Assembly: GCA_045541875.1 (NCBI GenBank)
Contig: JAZQJX010000008.1
Coordinates: 1 to 13,315 of the forward strand
Source of the DNA: RGIG1828 sp045541875
GTDB lineage: Bacteria; Bacillota; Clostridia; UMGS1810
DNA length: 13,315 bases
Direction: 5' to 3'
The position numbers were made by a program, and so were the translations under genes. Under the pieces are notes generated by a model. That model worked only from the letters and a program-made list of their open reading frames with translations. It was not told where the DNA came from and ran no database searches. This document shows, in pieces, positions 7,592-13,315 of this stretch. Within the stretch, counting starts at the first letter, position 1. The number at the start of each line of letters is the position of its first letter.

Positions 7592-7698
7592 TGATTATTT
7601 TATGTGTTGCAGGGTTCAACGGTTTTTGGATATTCTCGGTGCATCCTAAAGGCTGCACCCTACAATCTCTTATTTAATCAGTATTTATATGCAGGGGG
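7576..7698. repeat. Imperfect inverted repeat bounding the intergenic gap
   Basis: CCCCCTGTATA (7576-7586) and TATGCAGGGGG (7688-7698) are inverted repeats over 11 bp with one mismatch. Between them lies a small hairpin (GGTGCA 7638-7643 / TGCACC 7654-7659). The pair could form a long-range mRNA stem between the two lectin-like genes. No T-run follows, so it is not a clear terminator. Confidence 0.3.
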
Positions 7699-7720
7699 GT
7701 GAACAAAATTATATTTTTGA

Positions 7721-10700
7721 TTATTCTGAAAGCAAATCCTTAGTTGCAAGAGGTTTCATATCCTGTGACCAGATATATGCCACAAGTCTGTCTGCATCCA
7801 AGTCTACTCCTTCTATTGTGAGAGGATATGCTTCTTCAATATCACTTCTTGGGCATACATAAGATGCATCTACTTTGTCTAATTTGTTGCCCTTATAGGA
7901 TGCTACGGCAATGTAGAAACTATCGGTGTTTTCAATGAAATAGAAATTCATTTTCACATTGAATTTGCCGTCTTCTGATGCTTCAGCGTTTATGGAATAT
8001 CCCTCTTCGGGATAATCCTCCGATGTAAAGATTGCCTTGTAGTCCTTGCCAATGGGAGAAAGAGTTCCGACAATTTCATCTTTTCCGATGGAAATTTCGA
8101 TTTTCTTGCCTGCTCCGATAGCCTCGGCAAAGTTTAGTGTGATGGCATTATCTGCAAAGGTGATGGCATCTGCATCTAAGATTTCAGAATCAACTTTAAC
8201 CGTGATGTCCTCTTTTGCAAGGGATTTGAATTCTGATGTGAGCGGGAAGGTGACAGAAGTTGCTTTTCTTGAAATCTTACCTTTTATTGTTTCTTCTCCG
8301 ACAGTTGAAGTGGGAACTTTTATTTCGGGGAGTGTGTAGTAGGTAAAGTCAAAGTTATCAACTGTTATACCCTCGCCGGTCTGAAGATTTCCGTTGTTCC
8401 ACACAAGAATCTGGAAATATTCGCTTTCGAGCATTGGATAGGGAATGTTATTGAATGAGTATGCCAGAACATCATTTACATAGATGTATGCTTTGTTTTT
8501 ATCCCAGTCAGCATAGTATTTAACGTTGTACCATGTGTCTTTTTCATAGGAAAGAGTTCCAACTTTTCCGCCTGCACCAAATACAGGTGATGAGAAGTGG
8601 AGACCAAATCCGCCGGACATTCCCACATCTGCAAAGTTATCGAGTTTGATGTCATAGGATGCCCAGAGAGCACCTTTTGTTGCGCTTTTATAGGGCTTAT
8701 TCTGGAAGTAGAATTTAAAGTTGGGGTTTGAACTTCCGTTTACTGCCATGTGAACTGCAACGTCACCTGCACCGCCCTTTCCTGCAACTGCAGTTACTGC
8801 ACCTGATGCATGGTCTGCTGAGAAGGAATAGTTTCTTGGTGAGAAGTGTCCGTCATATCTTGTTGCTTCCCCGCCAAGTGTAAGGCTGTTGAATGTGGTG
8901 TTACCGATTTTTGTTGCCATAGAGTGGCTGATTTTGAAGTTATCGATAAGCATATCAACTTCACCGCTGTATGCCTGGAACATAAGACCGTATCTGTTAA
9001 AGAGTTCTTTGTTACCATAGGGATATTCAACGGCTTCTGTGTGAATGAGAATGTCGTTATAGTAAAGTGACATGGATTTTGCATCAAGGTTTGAAATTAT
9101 TTTAACCTTGCCCCACTCACCAAGAGTATATGTAACAGAGGAATTATGACCTACAGTTCCGTTCAGATTGAAAAGTTTTGTTCCTGCTTTGGAATCACCA
9201 AGGCTTGAATATGAAGAAGGTCCTGTGCCCAAAAATCCAATGCCTGCATTGGTGTTCATTTTAACATCAAATTCTGTGATAACAACGCCTTCTGAAAGTC
9301 CTGCATAGGATGCGGCAGTTTCGGGTTTGCCAACATTTTCCACACCAAAGAACTGTTCGTCAAGGGAAATGTGAGCACCGGGATATACACCTGCGGCTTC
9401 GCCTGATTTAAATCCCACTGAAGTACCCTTTCCTTCTGCACCTTCGCCAAGTTGGAGTGTCATGGAGTTGTTAACTGAATAGGTTGTCACATCATATCCA
9501 TAGGAAGATTTGGGACGAACATTGGTGTTTGAGCCTGAATTTACAGAAGTTATTTCTTCATAGTCATTGAAAAGAAGAGTTTTCTGTGAATTATAATAGT
9601 AGAAATTGCTTGTTTTTGAAACGCTTTCACCGTTTAATGTGATTTCAGCGGTGAATGTGTGGTTACCGTTTGAAACCCGGTTGGAGTCAAGGGCAACATA
9701 ATACATATTTTCCACATTCTTAACATCTGTTATTTCTTCTGAATCAAAGGTGAATTTAACGTTTTCTGATGCCTCGGGAGCAAATGCTTTTAAGATGAGA
9801 GCATCATCTTCATATGCAAAGGTTCCGTCTGCAGGGAAAAGCGTGAGTTCATCAACGTCCATGGGAGCGCCGGGATCTGTGTCAACTGTGGGGATGTCTG
9901 TATCTTCAGGAACATCGGGAACGTCGGGAACTTCCGGTTCTTCAATATCTCCGCCCGGTGCGGGAGCATCGGCAACTGTTTCAGAGACAGTATATTCATA
10001 GCCCTGGGGAGCAAGAGTTGATGTGCCTACAAGAGCAGATGAAAGAATTGTAACCTCAACTGTATCTCCTTTGGAAACTGCATCTGAAAGTGTCAAAATC
10101 ACTGCTTTGTCATCCTGAGAAACAGAAGCAGTAACTACAGCGTCATTTACTTTTACAACAACGTCTGCCATGCTTATGTTGGTATAATCTTTTGTGAGAT
10201 TGAGTCTCAATTCATTTGATCCGTCAACAAAGGAATCAACAAATGCTGAGCCTGATTTTGATGAAACAGACTTTACTCTGGGAAGGTTATAATAGGTGAA
10301 GTTGATATTATCAAAAGCCACACCTTTGCCGGTTTCAACATCACTTCTTCCCCAGATGAGGAACTGGAGATATTCATCCTTTACAAAGCCGTAAGGAAGT
10401 GTTGACTCTCTGCAAAGTTCGCCGTCTATGTACATTTTAAAATTGTCATTGTCCCAGTCGGACACTATGTCAATTTCATGCCATGTGTCAAGGTCGTAGG
10501 ATTTTGCATTGCTTCCCATACCAACGGTTCCATTCTTTGTGAATACCTGATCTGAGAAGTATATTCCGAAACCGCCGGAAAGTCCCATGTCAAAGTATTC
10601 ATCAAACTTAACATCAAAACTTGCATGCAAAAGTCCTGCCTGAGCACCCTTGTAGGGTTTATTCTGATAGTAGAATTTATAGTTGGGGTTTGCTGCGCCG

Positions 10701-11665
10701 TTGGGAGCAAGGTGAATGGCATTGTCGCCTTCGCCGTCCTTACCTTCAACAAATGTTACCTTTCCCACACCTGCAAGGTCATTTACAGGTGCATAGTTTC
10801 TTGGGAGGAACATTCCATCAAGGCTTCCCGATGAGGGAAGTTCGTCACCGTTAAAGGTTGCAAAGCCAAGGTGAGTTGCGTTTGAATAGGTAATTTTGAA
10901 GTTATCTACTGCAAAGTTTACCATACCTTCATTTGCCTGAAACATTATTCCGAATCTGTCCCAGAGTTCTTTCACACCGTAGCCGCAGGATGTGGGTGCA
11001 GAGTGAATGTGGAGACCGTTATAGTAAAGTCCCATATACTTTCCTGTAAGGTTGGTATATACCATAACTTTGCCCCATTCACCCACAGTGTAGGTGATGG
11101 TGTTGGAATTTCCAACATATCCGTTTGAACGGAAAATATAGGCATCAGATGAAGTGGAGGCTGTGGAGTTAAATGCTGTGGTACCTGTTCCGAGAAGTGC
11201 AAGGCTTACCAAAGCATCTGTTTTAATGTCAAACTCTGTAATGACAACGCCCTCTGTGAGTCCCTGATAATCTGCATCTGATTCGGGTTCGCCAACGTTT
11301 GTGATTCCAAAGAACTGTTCATTCAATGAAATGTGTGCACCGGGATAGGCTGAAGCATCATTTCCGATGAAACGGATTGCTGAAGAAGAATCTTCTCCCA
11401 TATCCTGGAACATATACATATCGTTGTTTATTGTCCAGGTTGTTGTGTTATAGCCTTCAGATGATGCTGTGTGGAAATTTGTGTTTGATGTAGTCGGAAC
11501 GCCTTCTTCTGACGCATTATTAAAGTTGTTTTCCACAAGCACCTGCTCTTCGCCAATGAACTGATGAAGTTTTCCTTCACCTGTTGCATCTGATGCCATT
11601 ACTCCTGCAGGAAGATATGCCATCATCATACAAAGGGTGAGGATAATCGCCAATGATTTTTTCAT
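7721..11665 (-). CDS. Very large secreted protein, two tandem LamG-like arrays
   Basis: A 1314-residue exported protein; the signal peptide is residues 1-24 (GVMA then SDA) and AAGGAG lies 9 nt before the ATG. It holds two near-parallel halves. First half: LamG-like A-type 41-260, B-type 262-460, beta domain 463-560. A proline/acidic linker (565-605; PEVPDVPDVPEDTD) follows. Second half: Ig-like 605-690, A-type 694-914, B-type 917-1112, beta domain 1113-1212. A C-terminal domain (1220-1311, VAYIWSQDMKPLA) matches the end of the 1191-residue paralogue. The halves share HISL-EQFFG (111, 765), GLTEGVVITEFD or GLSEGVVITEFD, GEWGKV and SGGFG (363, 1017). No catalytic domain or cell-wall anchor is recognised. 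Its likely role is polysaccharide binding outside the cell. It lies 34 nt downstream of the barrel-protein gene and is probably cotranscribed with it. Confidence 0.88.
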   Translation of the reverse strand: MKKSLAIILTLCMMMAYLPAGVMASDATGEGKLHQFIGEEQVLVENNFNNASEEGVPTTSNTNFHTASSEGYNTTTWTINNDMYMFQDMGEDSSSAIRFIGNDASAYPGAHISLNEQFFGITNVGEPESDADYQGLTEGVVITEFDIKTDALVSLALLGTGTTAFNSTASTSSDAYIFRSNGYVGNSNTITYTVGEWGKVMVYTNLTGKYMGLYYNGLHIHSAPTSCGYGVKELWDRFGIMFQANEGMVNFAVDNFKITYSNATHLGFATFNGDELPSSGSLDGMFLPRNYAPVNDLAGVGKVTFVEGKDGEGDNAIHLAPNGAANPNYKFYYQNKPYKGAQAGLLHASFDVKFDEYFDMGLSGGFGIYFSDQVFTKNGTVGMGSNAKSYDLDTWHEIDIVSDWDNDNFKMYIDGELCRESTLPYGFVKDEYLQFLIWGRSDVETGKGVAFDNINFTYYNLPRVKSVSSKSGSAFVDSFVDGSNELRLNLTKDYTNISMADVVVKVNDAVVTASVSQDDKAVILTLSDAVSKGDTVEVTILSSALVGTSTLAPQGYEYTVSETVADAPAPGGDIEEPEVPDVPDVPEDTDIPTVDTDPGAPMDVDELTLFPADGTFAYEDDALILKAFAPEASENVKFTFDSEEITDVKNVENMYYVALDSNRVSNGNHTFTAEITLNGESVSKTSNFYYYNSQKTLLFNDYEEITSVNSGSNTNVRPKSSYGYDVTTYSVNNSMTLQLGEGAEGKGTSVGFKSGEAAGVYPGAHISLDEQFFGVENVGKPETAASYAGLSEGVVITEFDVKMNTNAGIGFLGTGPSSYSSLGDSKAGTKLFNLNGTVGHNSSVTYTLGEWGKVKIISNLDAKSMSLYYNDILIHTEAVEYPYGNKELFNRYGLMFQAYSGEVDMLIDNFKISHSMATKIGNTTFNSLTLGGEATRYDGHFSPRNYSFSADHASGAVTAVAGKGGAGDVAVHMAVNGSSNPNFKFYFQNKPYKSATKGALWASYDIKLDNFADVGMSGGFGLHFSSPVFGAGGKVGTLSYEKDTWYNVKYYADWDKNKAYIYVNDVLAYSFNNIPYPMLESEYFQILVWNNGNLQTGEGITVDNFDFTYYTLPEIKVPTSTVGEETIKGKISRKATSVTFPLTSEFKSLAKEDITVKVDSEILDADAITFADNAITLNFAEAIGAGKKIEISIGKDEIVGTLSPIGKDYKAIFTSEDYPEEGYSINAEASEDGKFNVKMNFYFIENTDSFYIAVASYKGNKLDKVDASYVCPRSDIEEAYPLTIEGVDLDADRLVAYIWSQDMKPLATKDLLSE

Positions 11666-11699
11666 AATTTCACTCTCCTTGTTTAATTAAAAATCTATT

Positions 11700-13064
11700 T
11701 CAAATCTTTTTCAAAAAACAAAGTCCGTTAACGGGAACTATGAATGTGTCACAAATCTCTCCTGTTTCTCTGTTTTCCCATTTTTCTTCAAACATTATTG
11801 TGTGTTCTCTTTCCGAAAGGTTTGAAAGACAAAGATAAATCTCATCGCCTGTGAACATTGACATATACACATTTTCAGGAAGGTCAACCATTGTAACAGC
11901 GCTTTCCCTGATGTTCATATGACAGATGTTTCCCTCTTCAACCATGGGTTTGTAGAGGTCGAGATAGTGAAGCCAGAGCCTTCTGTATTCCTCGTCATCG
12001 GGAATTGCCGACCAGTCGCTGTAGGCATAGGGGCCGTTTGGATGGGCTTTGTCATATTCTGCCATCATTTTGTATTGTTCAAGAGTGCCTTCGTTATACT
12101 TCACATCTTTCTCGCCGATGATTTTCCCTGCCTGATAAGGTCTTCCGTCAGCACGAAGGGGGAACTGCATGAAAGGAATGGAACGTGCATACACTTTCAT
12201 TCTGTCTGAATCGTTTTTCAGATATCTGAAATCGGGACAGGGAACCACATAGGGTGGAAAGTCTGCAGTGTCAAGCATAGACTCACCGTCGGACACTCCC
12301 TCTCCCACCCAGAGATAGTCATAGATTTTATCGTCGGATTTTGGTCTTGTGTTCATTCCGTAGTGAATTTTGAAAATTCCGTTTTTCTCTTTTGTGAGAG
12401 CATATATTCTTGCAAGAAGGTCTTCTTCTTCGGGATCATATTTTATATCCCTCTGAGTTGTGTTGCCCTTGTCTTTCACTCTTCTTGCCACATCTCTTTT
12501 TGCAAATTCTTCAGAGCCTGTGTCGTTGTAGAGTCCGTCAAAGTCATATTCATCAAGAAGACCTCTGAGTTTATTTAAAAGGTATGTTGTCCACTCAGGA
12601 GATTTTGCGCTGCAGTTTGCATATTTCCAGAACTGACCTGTGAGATAACATTCATATCTCATAAAGTCTTTTGTAAAATCGGGATCGTTCACTTCAAAAT
12701 AACTTGTGGACATATAGGGAAGAATTTTTATGCCGAAATCGTGACAAAGTTTTATGAAATTCTTCATACCCTGTGGGTCGTGAGATGAATATTTGTCAGC
12801 ACCAAAGCGGCGGATGTAGTCATTCCATTCTTCGTGAATCTGAATGAGTCCTACACCGGACTCTGCAAAACTTTTTATGAGATTATAGTCATATTCTGTC
12901 GGCTCAATGGAAAACCTTGCCGGATACGGCCCGAGATTATAGGTTACCTGACCGGGAAGATAATCGTGGATTCTCATTCTTTTCTGACACTTCTTCACAG
13001 CATTTGCTGCGTAGTTGATATTTTCAAGTCTTTTTTTCTGTTTTTCCAATGTGATCTCTTTCAT
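11700..13064 (-). CDS. Putative (beta/alpha)8-barrel glycosidase-like protein, family unassigned
   Basis: A 454-residue protein without a signal peptide, so probably cytoplasmic. AAAGGAG lies 7 nt before the ATG. Strand-like segments fit a TIM barrel: VGLIQIHEEW (71-80), GIKILPYMSTSYF (111-123), YDFDGLYNDTG (173-183), FKIHYGMNTR (231-240) and DYLWVGEG (249-256). D181 at the end of the fourth strand-like segment and E255 sit where retaining barrel glycosidases often keep nucleophile and acid/base; this placement is an inference. The C-terminal 75 residues or so (LCLSNLSEREHTIMFEE) look like the small beta-domain that follows many such barrels. I cannot assign a GH family or substrate. It is the first gene after a strong promoter and 34 nt upstream of the large lectin-like gene, which ties it to polysaccharide use. 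Confidence 0.7.
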   Translation of the reverse strand: MKEITLEKQKKRLENINYAANAVKKCQKRMRIHDYLPGQVTYNLGPYPARFSIEPTEYDYNLIKSFAESGVGLIQIHEEWNDYIRRFGADKYSSHDPQGMKNFIKLCHDFGIKILPYMSTSYFEVNDPDFTKDFMRYECYLTGQFWKYANCSAKSPEWTTYLLNKLRGLLDEYDFDGLYNDTGSEEFAKRDVARRVKDKGNTTQRDIKYDPEEEDLLARIYALTKEKNGIFKIHYGMNTRPKSDDKIYDYLWVGEGVSDGESMLDTADFPPYVVPCPDFRYLKNDSDRMKVYARSIPFMQFPLRADGRPYQAGKIIGEKDVKYNEGTLEQYKMMAEYDKAHPNGPYAYSDWSAIPDDEEYRRLWLHYLDLYKPMVEEGNICHMNIRESAVTMVDLPENVYMSMFTGDEIYLCLSNLSEREHTIMFEEKWENRETGEICDTFIVPVNGLCFLKKI

Positions 13065-13183
13065 GATTACACTCCTTTTCTGATTTTAAGTGCGCTTCTT
13101 CATAACTTTATGCCCTCGCAAATACCCAAAATACATTGAACAGTTGCTATGTATAAACCGGTACTATTGCAGGCACTACAGAG

Positions 13184-13197
13184 TGAAACGATTTACA
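13184..13197. promoter_or_regulatory. Possible repressor operator near the transcription start
   Basis: TGAAACGATTTACA is a partial palindrome with a CG near its centre, loosely like LacI-family or cre-type operators in Firmicutes but offset by one base from the cre consensus. It lies about 10-23 nt downstream of the -10 box of the minus-strand promoter, where a bound repressor would block transcription. Confidence 0.2.
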
Positions 13198-13206
13198 TCA
13201 GCAATA

Positions 13207-13235
13207 ATTGTAATACAACGGCAAATATTTGTCAA
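13207..13235 (-). promoter_or_regulatory. Strong sigma-A promoter of the carbohydrate locus
   Basis: On the minus strand, TTGACA (13230-13235), a spacer of exactly 17 nt and TACAAT (13207-13212). It predicts a leader of about 135 nt before the barrel-protein gene. The 10-bp palindrome CAAATATTTG (13222-13231) overlaps the -35 box and could be an operator. Confidence 0.75.
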
Positions 13236-13269
13236 GCATTTTTCTGCAATTAATTCTTTTCTCACATTA

Positions 13270-13298
13270 TTGACAAATTGTCACATCGGTGATATTAT
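13270..13298 (+). promoter_or_regulatory. Divergent sigma-A promoter pointing off the right edge
   Basis: On the plus strand, TTGACA (13270-13275), a 17-nt spacer and TATTAT (13293-13298, 5 of 6). Its -35 lies 34 nt from the -35 of the minus-strand promoter, a classic divergent arrangement. It implies a rightward gene just outside the window, often a regulator or transporter in such loci. Confidence 0.5.
13271..13283. promoter_or_regulatory. 13-bp palindrome between the divergent promoters
   Basis: TGACAA-A-TTGTCA has perfect 6-bp arms and overlaps the -35 box of the rightward promoter. The 9-mer TTGACAAAT here recurs inverted at 13227-13235 over the other -35. A shared regulator of both promoters is a reasonable guess. 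Confidence 0.35.
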
Positions 13299-13315
13299 CT
13301 TATCCAAGCCGACTA

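Noticed and set aside
13184..13197. Canonical CcpA cre site
   Set aside because: TGAAACGATTTACA is one base short of the required spacing around CG, so it is kept only as a weak possible operator.

Overview
The window looks like a carbohydrate-use locus from an anaerobic Clostridia-type Firmicute, probably an uncultured gut lineage. The reasons are low-to-moderate GC, strong AAGGAG/GGAGG ribosome binding sites, an S-layer-homology (SLH) protein with a poly-glycine linker, and very large secreted proteins built from lectin-like modules. All five genes lie on the minus strand, so the locus reads from right to left. The species cannot be named from this sequence.

Layout in transcription order. 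The right edge (13065-13315) carries a good sigma-A promoter for the locus (TTGACA-N17-TACAAT). A second promoter faces the other way (TTGACA-N17-TATTAT) and probably serves a gene beyond the edge. Next is a cytoplasmic (beta/alpha)8-barrel, glycosidase-like protein (11700-13064). After only 34 nt comes a 1314-residue secreted protein (7721-11665), then a 1191-residue secreted paralogue (3960-7535). Both are built from repeated LamG/concanavalin-like modules and end in a shared C-terminal domain. Then come an SLH cell-wall-anchored protein (1919-3613) and a compact GH78-like (alpha-L-rhamnosidase family) protein without a signal peptide (46-1584). A plausible reading is that the secreted modular proteins bind polysaccharide at the surface and the two cytoplasmic enzyme-like proteins process imported fragments. 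No transporter or regulator is visible in the window.

The most unusual content is non-coding. Two homologous elements, about 250 bp each, lie just downstream of the SLH gene (1658-1905) and just downstream of the 1191-residue gene (3669-3920), in opposite orientation. Each is a string of nine or ten short perfect hairpins arranged around a central, longer hairpin. The linkers left of centre are the reverse complement of the linkers right of centre: ATGATAT/ATATCAT in one element and ATGAATT/AATTCAT in the other. Left and right linkers can therefore pair into a central trunk with hairpins branching off both sides, a stack of four-way junctions. Because the linkers changed on both sides together between the two copies, the pairing appears to be under selection or copied by a dedicated mechanism. 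I do not recognise this as a named element family.
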